Positions 1 through 9,773 of a stretch of 64,000 bases of DNA are shown piece by piece. Both the position numbers and the translations under genes were made by a program. Numbering within the stretch: position 1 is the first letter of the stretch; each line of letters opens with the position of its first letter. The notes beneath the pieces are model-generated. The model did no database searches and had not been told where the DNA came from. It was given only the letters and a program-made list of their open reading frames with translations. The DNA is from Phycisphaerales bacterium (GTDB lineage Bacteria; Planctomycetota; Phycisphaerae; Phycisphaerales; SM1A02): the NCBI GenBank assembly GCA_014238125.1, contig JABABS010000094.1:40371-104370 (forward strand), given 5' to 3'.

Positions 1-951
1 CAATATTTCAGTCACTTGAACTGCATTCTCAGGTGCACACACTGCATACGCAAGTTGTTCGCCATATCCATCGTTTGGATCTACATTTGCACCAGCTTCT
101 TCAGCAAGTCCTTTGTCAACAAGTGACCAATACAACCGAGAGCCATCGCCACCACCAAGAATCGATGCAAGTGCTGCAGAAGCGTATCGGAGATCATCTT
201 GCGCTGTCACACCCTGCATCACCATAATGACATAGTGTTGACGCAAATCAGGAATCACAACTTCACGTGTTCCAGAATGTCTAACAACTTCCACGGGGCC
301 TCGCGTTGCACCTGTTCTTTTCCAAGCCCCGCACTTACTTGCAATTGTGTCGACCATTGCATCGAAGTCGACGTTTCCAGCTAATGCAACGATTGTATTA
401 TCCGCGCTATAGCGGTCATCAAAATACTCTTGCATTGAGTCGCGCTGCATGCTGTTGATCGTTTCAGGTGTTCCCAAAACGCGAAAACCCAATGGGTGGT
501 TTCCATAATATTGTTCCATCGCCTGTTCATACAAGACCCAAAACGGCTGATCATCATACATCGCTATTTCTTCAAGAATCACACTTTTTTCTGCATCAAA
601 ATCTACTTGTCGAAGCGCTGGTCTCAAAATATCAGCGAGAATATCATGCACTTCAACAATTGATTCTGGTAAAGACGCTCCCCAAAACGCTGTCATTTCA
701 CTAGATGTAAACGCGTTGTGCTTCGCCCCAAGATCGTCAAACGCCAAGTCAACTTGTTGGGCAGTTCTGGTATCGGTTCCCTTAAACATCATGTGTTCTA
801 AAAAATGACTAACGCCCATCAGTGCTGCTTCTTCGTCACGCGCACCTGTCTTCACAAAGAAACCAATCGCAGCACTTGCTGCATCCGTTGAAGTTTCCGC
901 GACAATACGCAAACCATTCTCTAATGTTGTTTCATTAAATCCAGAAGTCAA
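1..951 (-). CDS. M16 (insulinase-like/processing peptidase) family zinc metallopeptidase, partial at window start
   Basis: Reverse-strand translation ...LENGLRIVAETSTDAASAAIGFFVKTGARDEEAALMGVSHFLEHMMFKGT... with the HxxEH inverted zinc motif (HFLEH). TTG start inferred, overlapping the lpd stop; CDS continues past base 1. Confidence 0.85.
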   Translation of the reverse strand, partial: MTSGFNETTLENGLRIVAETSTDAASAAIGFFVKTGARDEEAALMGVSHFLEHMMFKGTDTRTAQQVDLAFDDLGAKHNAFTSSEMTAFWGASLPESIVEVHDILADILRPALRQVDFDAEKSVILEEIAMYDDQPFWVLYEQAMEQYYGNHPLGFRVLGTPETINSMQRDSMQEYFDDRYSADNTIVALAGNVDFDAMVDTIASKCGAWKRTGATRGPVEVVRHSGTREVVIPDLRQHYVIMVMQGVTAQDDLRYASAALASILGGGDGSRLYWSLVDKGLAEEAGANVDPNDGYGEQLAYAVCAPENAVQVTEIL

Positions 952-2414
952 TTGTGAATCATTCTTCCTTCCGTACCCATAGCAGCTTCGTGAATCGATT
1001 CTGCCATGGTCGGATGTGCGTGCATCGTGGAAATAATATCTTCTACGGTCGCTTCAAGACGAATAGCCAATCCAACCTCGGCTATCAATTCACTTGCATC
1101 TTTCCCAATAATATGTACACCCAAAATTTCGCCGTATTTTTTACTTGCAAGAAATTTAACAAAACCATCTGCTGCGTCTACGGCTATCGCTTTTCCATGT
1201 GCTTTCAAAGAATAAACGCCTTTTGTAAATTCAACACCCTCATCAATTAATTCCGCTTCTGTTTTACCGATCGAAGCAACTTGTGGGTTCGTATACGTAC
1301 AAGCGGGTATAGAAGTGTAATCAACACCAAGTGTGTGATGACCAGCCATTCTCTCGACACAAGTAACTGCTTCTTCGGACGCAACGTGGGCAAGAAGCGG
1401 CGCGCCAATAATGTCACCAACTGCAAACACTCCTGGAACGTTTGTTTCATACGTCGGCTCAGCGACAAGTTTAGCGTCTGTCTTTATAAAACCACGATCC
1501 AATGCAAGTCCCAGCGAATCATCAAACAATCCGTCCGTTCGTGGGCCAACACCAATTGCAACTAACACTATTTGCGCCTGAACCGATGTTTCCTTGTCAT
1601 TCTTTGTAAAGGTAACAGTTGCACCGTTTTCATTTCGTTCAACGGATTTCACTGCCGAAGAGGTGTGGATATTCATTCCCTGCTTTTTAAATGCACGATG
1701 CGCATGTTTACTAACTTCTTCATCTTCAACAGGAAGAATTCGATCTAGCATTTCAACTATAGTCACCTCCGCGCCAAATGCATTGTACACATATGCAAAC
1801 TCCATACCGATCGCGCCTGATCCGATCACAACAACAGAGTCTGGCTTTTCATCAAGCGTCATCGCTTTGGAAGAGTTCACAATTACTTTGTGATCACATG
1901 GTGCAAATGGAAGTTCACGGGGCTTCGCGCCAGTTGCAACCATCACGCGGTCTGAAGTAATCGTTTCAACAACTTCGCTCCCAATACCACTGTAATAATC
2001 ACCGCAGGGTGAAAGAATTTCAACTTTGCAAGGTGAACTATTTGTTGCTCCTGAAACAATATGTGCATGTCCTTGCACGTGCTCAATGCCATTCTTTTTG
2101 AATAAGTAGCCAACGCCATTGTTAAGTTGCTCGGTAATTTTCCGAGATCGTCCAATGTATTTTCCCCAATCAACTACCACTTCTTTTGCGGTAATTCCCC
2201 ACGATTCTCCATGATTTACAAACTCACTGTACATCTCGGCGCCGTGCAACAAGGCTTTTGATGGAATACAACCCCAATTCAAGCACACCCCGCCGAGTTT
2301 GTCTCGGTCGATGCACGCAACTTTCATACCAAGTTGTGCCCCGCGGATCGCTCCAACATACCCGCCGGGCCCTGCACCAATCACAATTAAATCAAAATGT
2401 CGTTGATCGCTCAC
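948..2414 (-). CDS. lpdA: Dihydrolipoyl dehydrogenase (E3)
   Basis: FAD motif GAGPGGYVGAIRGAQLG, redox-active GGVCLNWGCIPSKALL, C-terminal HAHPTMAESIHEA. Confidence 0.97.
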   Translation of the reverse strand: MSDQRHFDLIVIGAGPGGYVGAIRGAQLGMKVACIDRDKLGGVCLNWGCIPSKALLHGAEMYSEFVNHGESWGITAKEVVVDWGKYIGRSRKITEQLNNGVGYLFKKNGIEHVQGHAHIVSGATNSSPCKVEILSPCGDYYSGIGSEVVETITSDRVMVATGAKPRELPFAPCDHKVIVNSSKAMTLDEKPDSVVVIGSGAIGMEFAYVYNAFGAEVTIVEMLDRILPVEDEEVSKHAHRAFKKQGMNIHTSSAVKSVERNENGATVTFTKNDKETSVQAQIVLVAIGVGPRTDGLFDDSLGLALDRGFIKTDAKLVAEPTYETNVPGVFAVGDIIGAPLLAHVASEEAVTCVERMAGHHTLGVDYTSIPACTYTNPQVASIGKTEAELIDEGVEFTKGVYSLKAHGKAIAVDAADGFVKFLASKKYGEILGVHIIGKDASELIAEVGLAIRLEATVEDIISTMHAHPTMAESIHEAAMGTEGRMIHN

Positions 2415-2539
2415 AAAAGCGTCCTTTCTATTGCTAGTGTTAAGTACGAGAAGTAGTTATTCTATCAAACCAAGATACGGCAAGGTTGCTCCGCTACGCG
2501 TATCATGTCCAAATTAGACTCTAGCGACAGGAAGATTTA

Positions 2540-3304
2540 GTGCGAACTGCAATTATTAGTGACATCCATGGAAACCTCGAAGCACTCACGACAGTGCTCG
2601 ATGATATTGATCAGCGTTCGATAGATCAAATTATATCTTTGGGTGACATTCTGGGATATGGTCCTGATCCAAAACAGTGTGTTGACCTAGTAGCAAAACG
2701 GTGCGAGTGGTCTCTTCTTGGAAATCACGATTACGGTGCCCTATATGAACCAACCAACTTTAATAAAGCTGCTGAAGATGCTGCGTATTGGACTCGAGCA
2801 CAGTTTGATGCTGAAGAGGATAAGGAAATCGCAGCAAAACGTTGGGAATTTCTTGGTGGACTTCGCGTTCGCACAAACTTGGGCGATTTTCTTTGCGTGC
2901 ATGGAACGCCTCGCAGACCAATTAACGAATATCTTTTTCCTGATGACGCGATTAATTCACCCGTCAAAATGAAACTAATTTTCGATCGAATTCCAAAACA
3001 CGCGATGTCTGGGCACACACACGTGCCGGGCATCTTTACGGACGAGCCAGATTTTTACCCACCAGATGATCTTAATGATTCTTCATTTAATTACAATCAA
3101 GATGACCACTTCATCATTAATCCAGGCTCGGTTGGGCAGCCTCGTGACCTCGATCCGCGAAGCAGTTATGCAATTCTTGACGACGAAGCCTCCATGGTCG
3201 AGTTTTTTAGGCTTGACTACGATATCGAAGCCGTCCGCGAAAAAATTCATGCAATACCAGAACTTAGCAACTGGCTCGGGGATCGGCTCCTTGAAGGACG
3301 GTAA
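2540..3304 (+). CDS. Metallophosphoesterase (calcineurin-like, YfcE/diadenosine tetraphosphatase-like)
   Basis: SDIHGNLEAL, GDILGYGPDPKQCVD, GNHD, SGHTHVPG, NPGSVGQPRD motifs; GTG start. Confidence 0.9.
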   Translation: MRTAIISDIHGNLEALTTVLDDIDQRSIDQIISLGDILGYGPDPKQCVDLVAKRCEWSLLGNHDYGALYEPTNFNKAAEDAAYWTRAQFDAEEDKEIAAKRWEFLGGLRVRTNLGDFLCVHGTPRRPINEYLFPDDAINSPVKMKLIFDRIPKHAMSGHTHVPGIFTDEPDFYPPDDLNDSSFNYNQDDHFIINPGSVGQPRDLDPRSSYAILDDEASMVEFFRLDYDIEAVREKIHAIPELSNWLGDRLLEGR

Positions 3305-3334
3305 ACAAATCTCCCTTTATAGAAGAAACGCACT

Positions 3335-5533
3335 ATGACGAAGCAAGCAAAACGTCGTTTGATTCCACTCATTGTATTGGTCGCCTCAGCAGGAGTCCTT
3401 GCTGCTATTATTTTTGGGCCAGAGAAGCCCAAACCCGCAATTGAGAAAGTCCCTTCTCCAACTGTAGAGGTGACTCCTGAGGCTAAAAAGCCTGCTCAGG
3501 ACGCCAAAACGCCTGTTTCATCGGAATTAACACCCGTTGCTGAGCCCAAAACTGAGACAGAGGTAAAAAACAAGCCAATTGCAGGAAAACTATCACTCCT
3601 TCTATATAAAGATGATGCAACTCCTGCATCGCTTGGAACTTTGAACGATCCCTCAACCTCAAAAATGGAAATCGAGTTTACTCGAGCTGGCGCGGGCATT
3701 AGTTCAATCCGGTTTTCGGATATTTTTGAAACAGTTGACGGAAAACTTGCGTGGAATAAATATCGATCTGGTATTGGTGAGCAACCATCAATAGAAGAAA
3801 TGTACCTGCTTTCGACAACGCACGAGCTTGCCTATAACACAGAGCAAGGTATGCAAACTGCAGATATCTCCGTTCTTGGGGCGAGTCAAATTACAATCAA
3901 CGGCGAACTCCTTCACCTCACCTCGCCAACTGTTTGGAACATCACAGACACAGGTAGTTTTGAAGCAACCATTGTTGATGATAACCGCGAGGTGGTTGCA
4001 AAGATCACTCGTGTTTGGACACTTAACTCAGCGTATGGATTACAACTCGAACAACAAGTTCATAACCTTTCATCTTCAAAACTTGACGTTGAATGGTTGC
4101 AGTACGGACCGCCAAGTTTGCGTGTTGACCGATCGCGTTACATGGATCGTCGGCGATTTCGTTTTGGCTGGGAACTTAGTGATGAATATGATCCAAACCA
4201 AGCAGCTCCTATTCAGTCAAGTGATTTTTTGTATGAGTATGCAGATGCGACAAAAGTTGGAGACGAACCACTCTGGCCAACAACTGAAACTACAGAAGAT
4301 GGTTTAAAACTTTCGTGGTTTGCCTCTACTAATAGATATTTCGCATTAGCTGTATTTCCTAATATTAACGATGATGGAGATGGCCCAAGACTTATCAAGA
4401 ACACTGTTCAGGTTATTACTGCGCAAACAGTTGGTGTTGATGATCAAGAATTTATCTTGACTGCACTTTGGGCGCCAAAAACCTCCATTGCAGCAAACGC
4501 AGTGTTTGATTTAACGATGGGTGTGTATGCTGGTCCGCTTAAGCGATCTATTCTTGACAACGAACAGCCTTATGTTTCCCTGTCTATGCGCGGCATGGTG
4601 CTTTACCAGATGTCAAGCATGTGCGCAATTTGCACATTCCAATGGTTGGCTGACTTTTTAGCGGTGGTGCTCACAAGCCTTGACCAATACGTAGTGTTTG
4701 ACTGGGGACTTGCAATTGTTTTATTGGTGTTGATCGTAAGAACTATATTGCATCCGATTACCAAGAAATCGCAAATCAACATGCAGCGCTTTGGGAAAGT
4801 GATGCAAAAACTGAAGCCAGAGATTGACAAACTAAAATCAAAGTATCCAAACGATCCTAAAAAAGTGCAAAGCGAACAAATGGGGTTAATGCAAAAGCAC
4901 GGCGTGAACCCCTTTCAAATGCTTGGGTGTCTACCAATGTTTTTGCAAATGCCGATTTGGGTTGCGCTTTATGCTTTGTTGTATTTCATGTTTGACATCC
5001 GTCATGAACCCGCGTTTTTCGGTGTCTTTCAATTGTTTGGCGATTGGCCGTTTCTTGCAGATTTAAGTGCTTCCGACCACTTCTTCGGTGCATTTAAAGA
5101 ACCAAAACAATTTCTCTTGTGGAACATGACTGGCATTAACCTGTTACCAATTCTCATGGGTGGTATTTTCTTTATTCAACAAAAATATATGTCTCCGCAA
5201 ACTGGTTCAGCAATGACACCGGAGCAACAATCACAACAAAAAATCATGCGAATTATGATGGTCGTGTTATTCCCTGTGATGTTGTATAGTGCTCCTTCTG
5301 GTTTAACCTTGTACATTTTGACTTCAAGCACAGTCGGCATTCTTGAAAGCCGACACATTCGTAAACATGTCGATCAAATGGATGTGTCTCCCAGCGAAAA
5401 ACCAGTAGATGCAACCGGAAAACGCAGCAAGCCCAAAGACAAACAAGGCCGCGCCTGGGCAGATGCAATGGAAGCACGACGAAAGAAAGTGAAAAACAAA
5501 ACAAACAAGCGCTCGTTTAAGAAAAAGGATTAG
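3335..5533 (+). CDS. yidC: Membrane protein insertase YidC
   Basis: N-terminal TM and periplasmic beta domain; conserved core DWGLAIVLLVLIVRTILHPITKKSQINMQ and GCLPMFLQMPIWVALYALL; basic C-terminus. Confidence 0.95.
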   Translation: MTKQAKRRLIPLIVLVASAGVLAAIIFGPEKPKPAIEKVPSPTVEVTPEAKKPAQDAKTPVSSELTPVAEPKTETEVKNKPIAGKLSLLLYKDDATPASLGTLNDPSTSKMEIEFTRAGAGISSIRFSDIFETVDGKLAWNKYRSGIGEQPSIEEMYLLSTTHELAYNTEQGMQTADISVLGASQITINGELLHLTSPTVWNITDTGSFEATIVDDNREVVAKITRVWTLNSAYGLQLEQQVHNLSSSKLDVEWLQYGPPSLRVDRSRYMDRRRFRFGWELSDEYDPNQAAPIQSSDFLYEYADATKVGDEPLWPTTETTEDGLKLSWFASTNRYFALAVFPNINDDGDGPRLIKNTVQVITAQTVGVDDQEFILTALWAPKTSIAANAVFDLTMGVYAGPLKRSILDNEQPYVSLSMRGMVLYQMSSMCAICTFQWLADFLAVVLTSLDQYVVFDWGLAIVLLVLIVRTILHPITKKSQINMQRFGKVMQKLKPEIDKLKSKYPNDPKKVQSEQMGLMQKHGVNPFQMLGCLPMFLQMPIWVALYALLYFMFDIRHEPAFFGVFQLFGDWPFLADLSASDHFFGAFKEPKQFLLWNMTGINLLPILMGGIFFIQQKYMSPQTGSAMTPEQQSQQKIMRIMMVVLFPVMLYSAPSGLTLYILTSSTVGILESRHIRKHVDQMDVSPSEKPVDATGKRSKPKDKQGRAWADAMEARRKKVKNKTNKRSFKKKD

Positions 5534-5545
5534 GCTTACGGTCCG

Positions 5546-6826
5546 ATGGATCTTGAATCAACAATTGTTGCAATAAGTTCTGCTCAAGGCTATGCAAAAC
5601 GAGCGATGGTTCGTATTAGTGGATCAAAGGCGTTTAGTGGAATAGAAAAACTTGGAGTCAAACCAAAATTTGGTTCTGTTTTATCGAGCAAGCTTGACAT
5701 TGGAGAAAATAAGTTGCCTGTTCTTGTTGGTGCCTTTCCAAAAAACTCATCGTACACAGGTGATCAACTTATTGAAATACAACTTGTAGGGAACCCGATA
5801 CTTGCAAGAAGATTGGTTTCATTGTGTATTGAAGCAACAGGTGGACGCGAAGCAACTGCGGGAGAATTTACGGCGAGAGCTTTTTTCTCGGGACGCATTT
5901 CACTTGCACAAGCGGAAGGTGTTTCTGCAACTATCTCAGCATCAAACAACGCTGAACTTTCCGGAGCAGCACTACTTCGGGAAGGCGCTCTTTCAAAGCT
6001 TACCAAACCAGTGGTATCGGTACTGACCCGTACGCTCGCACTTATCGAAGCGGGAATTGATTTTACAGATGAAGAAGATGTAGAAGCAATTTCGAACTCC
6101 AATCTCAACTGTGAACTTAATTCTGCAAAGGAATCTCTTTCCTCAATCATACACCACTCGGTTCCAATGGCTTCACTTCGGTATTTACCAAAAGTTGTTC
6201 TTGCGGGGAAGCCAAATGCGGGGAAATCTACTTTATTTAATTACTTGATTGGAAAGCAAAGAGTTGTTGTGAACAAAATATCTGGTACAACACGAGACGC
6301 TATCGAAGAAGGGGTTATATTTGGTTCTGTTAAAGCGTTGCTTGTTGATATTGCTGGGTTAGAAAATAAACATGATAATATTTCTTATTCATCACAAATA
6401 ACTGCTCAAAACGCTATTGCCAACGCAGATCTTGTATTGTGGTGTGTTGGACCAAATGACACTGCACCGTCAGCCAATGAGCAAACAATCGTCGTTAAAA
6501 CAAAAGCTGATCTTCGAGACCAAAAAGAAGGCGCCATCTGTGCAACAACTGGTGTTGGCATTGAAAAACTAAAAATACAAATTGCAGAATTATTACAACT
6601 AAAAACAATCGTGAATCTAAATGCCATCGCCACCCTGCCAAGACACGAGGAACTGTTGAGCGTTGCATTTGGGGGTATTGAAGGTGCTGAAACAAATTCA
6701 CAAACACCAGAATTGTGCGCTGCATGTATTCGTGATTCTTTACACGCGCTTGGAAAAATCACAGGTCGTATATCACCTGACGATGTACTCGAACATGTTT
6801 TTTCTTCTTTTTGCGTCGGAAAATAA
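5546..6826 (+). CDS. mnmE: tRNA modification GTPase MnmE/TrmE
   Basis: N-terminal TIVAISSAQGYAKRAMVRISG, P-loop GKPNAGKST, DIAGLE, TKAD and C-terminal FCVGK. Confidence 0.93.
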   Translation: MDLESTIVAISSAQGYAKRAMVRISGSKAFSGIEKLGVKPKFGSVLSSKLDIGENKLPVLVGAFPKNSSYTGDQLIEIQLVGNPILARRLVSLCIEATGGREATAGEFTARAFFSGRISLAQAEGVSATISASNNAELSGAALLREGALSKLTKPVVSVLTRTLALIEAGIDFTDEEDVEAISNSNLNCELNSAKESLSSIIHHSVPMASLRYLPKVVLAGKPNAGKSTLFNYLIGKQRVVVNKISGTTRDAIEEGVIFGSVKALLVDIAGLENKHDNISYSSQITAQNAIANADLVLWCVGPNDTAPSANEQTIVVKTKADLRDQKEGAICATTGVGIEKLKIQIAELLQLKTIVNLNAIATLPRHEELLSVAFGGIEGAETNSQTPELCAACIRDSLHALGKITGRISPDDVLEHVFSSFCVGK

Positions 6827-6833
6827 AAAACTA

Positions 6834-6861
6834 GTTAGGCAGTTCTAACTTTTATTTTTTT
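6834..6861 (+). terminator. Probable rho-independent terminator of mnmE
   Basis: GTTAG-gcagtt-CTAAC hairpin followed by TTTTATTTTTTT; it overlaps the 3' end of the convergent DUF721 gene. Confidence 0.55.
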
Positions 6862-7176
6862 CAGCGTCCCTTTGCTTACCCGTTGTAAATCACGAAGTAA
6901 ACTTACTCGTATCAATCTGTTTAATTGATATGCAACTGCGGATCCATCTGTTGCGACTTCTAATATGCCCTTTCGCAAAGACACAATTGTCGCCTGTTTC
7001 GCAATATGTGACGGAACAAGTTCATCCCACGCTTCAACCAAAGAAGATGATTGACGGTTCCCTTTTCGTAGGCCTTTTCGCATAGCCTCAACAGTATCGC
7101 TAATACTAGTGTCTCGCAGTGGGCGTGCACGCCAGTTACGCAAGCGATCAAGTTGTGATTTTGGGTTTAACATCAC
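6835..7176 (-). CDS. DUF721/DciA-like protein
   Basis: VEAWDELVPSHIAKQATIVSLRKGILEVATDGSAVAYQLNRL resembles the DUF721 core. Confidence 0.7.
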   Translation of the reverse strand: MMLNPKSQLDRLRNWRARPLRDTSISDTVEAMRKGLRKGNRQSSSLVEAWDELVPSHIAKQATIVSLRKGILEVATDGSAVAYQLNRLIRVSLLRDLQRVSKGTLKKIKVRTA

Positions 7177-7267
7177 TCACATCGTACACTGCAAACTGAT
7201 TTGAATCACATAATTTATTCTAAGATAAAAAGCCACGCGGTTCGGTGGTCTGTTATTGTCCGCAACT

Positions 7268-8305
7268 ATGACGGCGATTTCACTGACCTGCTTAACCAAA
7301 AATTATGGCAAAACTCTTGCCGTAGACTCAATAGATTTAACCATCGGTTCTGGTGAGTTATTTTTTTTACTCGGGCCATCGGGCTGTGGAAAAACCACCC
7401 TGCTTCGAATGCTTGCTGGATTTATTGATCCTACTGCAGGCAAGATTCTTTTTGGTGATAAAGAAGTAACACACACTCCCCCAAACAAGCGAAATACTGG
7501 CATGGTTTTTCAAAGCTATGCCCTTTGGCCACATATGACAGTAGTTGAAAATGTCGCGTATGGCCTCAAAATACGTAAGAATTCCCCCACGGAACAGCGA
7601 AAAAAAGCTCTTGCGGCCTTAGAAACAGTTCATATGGGACATTTAGCAAATCGTAAGCCAAATGAACTCTCAGGTGGTCAGCAGCAGAGAGTTGCCCTAG
7701 CTCGAGCTATTGTCGTAGAACCAGATGTCCTCCTTTTGGATGAACCATTAAGCAATCTTGATGCAAAACTACGTCTTGAAATGAGAAGTGAAATACGTAG
7801 AATTTGCACTACTATCGGTATGACAACTGTTTACGTCACTCATGATCAAAAAGAAGCACTCTCTATTGCGGATCGCCTCGCTATTCTCAAAGATGGCAAA
7901 GTAATACAAGTTGGTAGCCCAAGAGAGGTATATCAAGCACCAAATTCACAGTTTGTTGCAGAGTTCATAGGTGAAACTAATTTTGTCCCTGCTACTCCTA
8001 GTCCGGGGGGCTTAAAAACTGCCTTTGGTCAACTCCGGACAAATATTTCATGCGAAGGAACAAGTGTTGTCTGTTCTCTGAGACCTGAAGCGATCAGGGT
8101 TATAGACTCCCCTGCAGCTCAAAATGGATTTTCTGGAAAAAGAGTAGAAACAATTTATCTTGGTGAAGTTGCGCAGCACAAAATCAAAGTAACTGACGAT
8201 TTAGTTTTACGAGTTACCGAGGTCAACCCCAGACACTTAGGCGAAGTAGGGGATACCCTTCACATGACAATTGATCCTTGCGATGTTGTTCCCCTGTCCG
8301 TGTAA
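7268..8305 (+). CDS. ABC transporter ATP-binding protein (Fe3+/spermidine/putrescine type, FbpC-like)
   Basis: Walker A GPSGCGKTT, signature LSGGQQQRVALARAIV, Walker B VLLLDEPLSNLDAKLR, C-terminal TOBE-like domain. Confidence 0.93.
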   Translation: MTAISLTCLTKNYGKTLAVDSIDLTIGSGELFFLLGPSGCGKTTLLRMLAGFIDPTAGKILFGDKEVTHTPPNKRNTGMVFQSYALWPHMTVVENVAYGLKIRKNSPTEQRKKALAALETVHMGHLANRKPNELSGGQQQRVALARAIVVEPDVLLLDEPLSNLDAKLRLEMRSEIRRICTTIGMTTVYVTHDQKEALSIADRLAILKDGKVIQVGSPREVYQAPNSQFVAEFIGETNFVPATPSPGGLKTAFGQLRTNISCEGTSVVCSLRPEAIRVIDSPAAQNGFSGKRVETIYLGEVAQHKIKVTDDLVLRVTEVNPRHLGEVGDTLHMTIDPCDVVPLSV

Positions 8306-8505
8306 ACTCTTGCTTTATGCAAATTAACAACATTTGCACACACTTTCGTGCTATTTAGCAACAGTTAGATCTTTTTCGGCAATTCAAAATTCTAGTGCAG
8401 AGACTACTGGCTGGTTATCGGACTTAATAAACCGAGTAATTCGCCCTCTTATTGGGGTTGACGGGCACCGAAATTCCTGAGATAAATTACACTGTAAGAA
8501 ACAGG

Positions 8506-8521
8506 TGTTCCACGTGGAACA
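8506..8521. promoter_or_regulatory. parS centromere site
   Basis: Perfect 16-bp palindrome TGTTCCACGTGGAACA, matching the universal parS class (TGTTnCACGTGnAACA), about 37 bp upstream of the parB start. Confidence 0.9.
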
Positions 8522-8557
8522 TGTTGCGAAGCTAATTTGGTTGAAGGAGTAACCGTT

Positions 8558-9517
8558 GTGGCTAAAAATATTAAAAAGAAAAACGAACGGCGGTTGGGGA
8601 GGGGGCTTGGTGGCTTGCTGCACAAACCTGTCGAGGTCTTAAAGCCGGTAAGTAAAACATCCACGTCTTCTATATCCGGATCGGGGGTCACTGATGTTGT
8701 TCCTTTGGAGACCGGTGGTGGTCTCGTGCAATTACTGGTTGAAAAGGTGGTCCCGAATCCTAGGCAGCCTCGCCAAGTCTTTGACGATGACTCCCTGGGA
8801 TCACTTGCTGATTCGATTAAAACTGCTGGATTGATGCAGCCGATTGTGGTTAGGGCCGCTGGCGAAGGATACGAAATTATTGCGGGGGAACGCAGGTGGA
8901 GAGCTGCCTCTATTGCTGGACTTACACATGTGCCAGCAATAATTAAAGATCTTGACGATCGCACTTCGGCAGAATGGGCTCTTATTGAAAATTTACAAAG
9001 AGAAGACCTAAACCCTATAGACCGAGCAGAAGCATTTGACCGCCTTGTTGTTGACTACAACGCAACCCAGCAAGATATTGCTTCTCAGCTTGGAATTGAC
9101 CGCTCAAGTGTATCTAACTTTCTGCGATTAAACGACTTAGAGTTAACTGCTAAAGATGCCGTCCGAGATGGGCGCCTCTCTATGGGTCATGCAAAGGTGC
9201 TCTTGGGGATTCCAGAGATCACAAAATGCAAAGCAATCGCTCGAAAGTGCGCGGCCGAACAATGGTCGGTTCGAGAACTCGAGCGACAACTTAAAAAAGT
9301 AAATGCAAGTGCTAAAAGTTCGGGAGAAAAAGTCCAGCCATCAGCTCTAGAAATGTTTGCAGAAAATATGTCTACGCAACTTGGTGACCATTTAGGCACA
9401 AAGGTAAAGGTAATACTTGGACCCAAAAAGGGGGGCGGTAAGCTTATGATCGAATTTTTCGATAATGATCAACTCGAAGGTATTTTTGATCAACTTGGAT
9501 TTAAGCCTAAAACCTGA
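8558..9517 (+). CDS. parB: Chromosome partitioning protein ParB
   Basis: LGRGLGGLL N-terminus, NPRQPRQVFDDDSLGSLADSIKTAGLMQPIVVR, IAGERRWRA, ALIENLQREDLNPIDRAEA; GTG start behind GAAGGAG. Confidence 0.95.
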   Translation: MAKNIKKKNERRLGRGLGGLLHKPVEVLKPVSKTSTSSISGSGVTDVVPLETGGGLVQLLVEKVVPNPRQPRQVFDDDSLGSLADSIKTAGLMQPIVVRAAGEGYEIIAGERRWRAASIAGLTHVPAIIKDLDDRTSAEWALIENLQREDLNPIDRAEAFDRLVVDYNATQQDIASQLGIDRSSVSNFLRLNDLELTAKDAVRDGRLSMGHAKVLLGIPEITKCKAIARKCAAEQWSVRELERQLKKVNASAKSSGEKVQPSALEMFAENMSTQLGDHLGTKVKVILGPKKGGGKLMIEFFDNDQLEGIFDQLGFKPKT

Positions 9518-9560
9518 GAGTTGACAATATTTGATAAGTAAAAGTGTCGATGAAAGTCGA

Positions 9561-9740
9561 ATGTCCGCTTCGCCTATAAAAACCAAGGTTTCCCTACAAC
9601 TTTCAACAGATCTAGAAGTAATGGAAGCAGAAGCAATTGCACGTTCAAAATTTATAAAAGTTTTGCAATCTTGGGCCAGCGATCGCCTCCTTGTAAAGGA
9701 ACCGAGTTTTCAAACAATACAAACTAGAAAAGCGGCGTAA
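9561..9740 (+). CDS. Small hypothetical protein downstream of parB
   Basis: Short ORF MSASPIKTKVSLQLSTDLEVMEAEAIARSKFIKVLQ..., co-directional, with no recognised domain. Confidence 0.35.
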   Translation: MSASPIKTKVSLQLSTDLEVMEAEAIARSKFIKVLQSWASDRLLVKEPSFQTIQTRKAA

Positions 9741-9773
9741 GGTGACTGGGGCAGTGTTATCGGACGTTCAGAC

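Noticed and set aside
8449-8964. 171-aa minus-strand ORF overlapping parB
   Set aside because: Antisense to a clearly conserved ParB; low-complexity Ser/Pro content and no recognisable domain.
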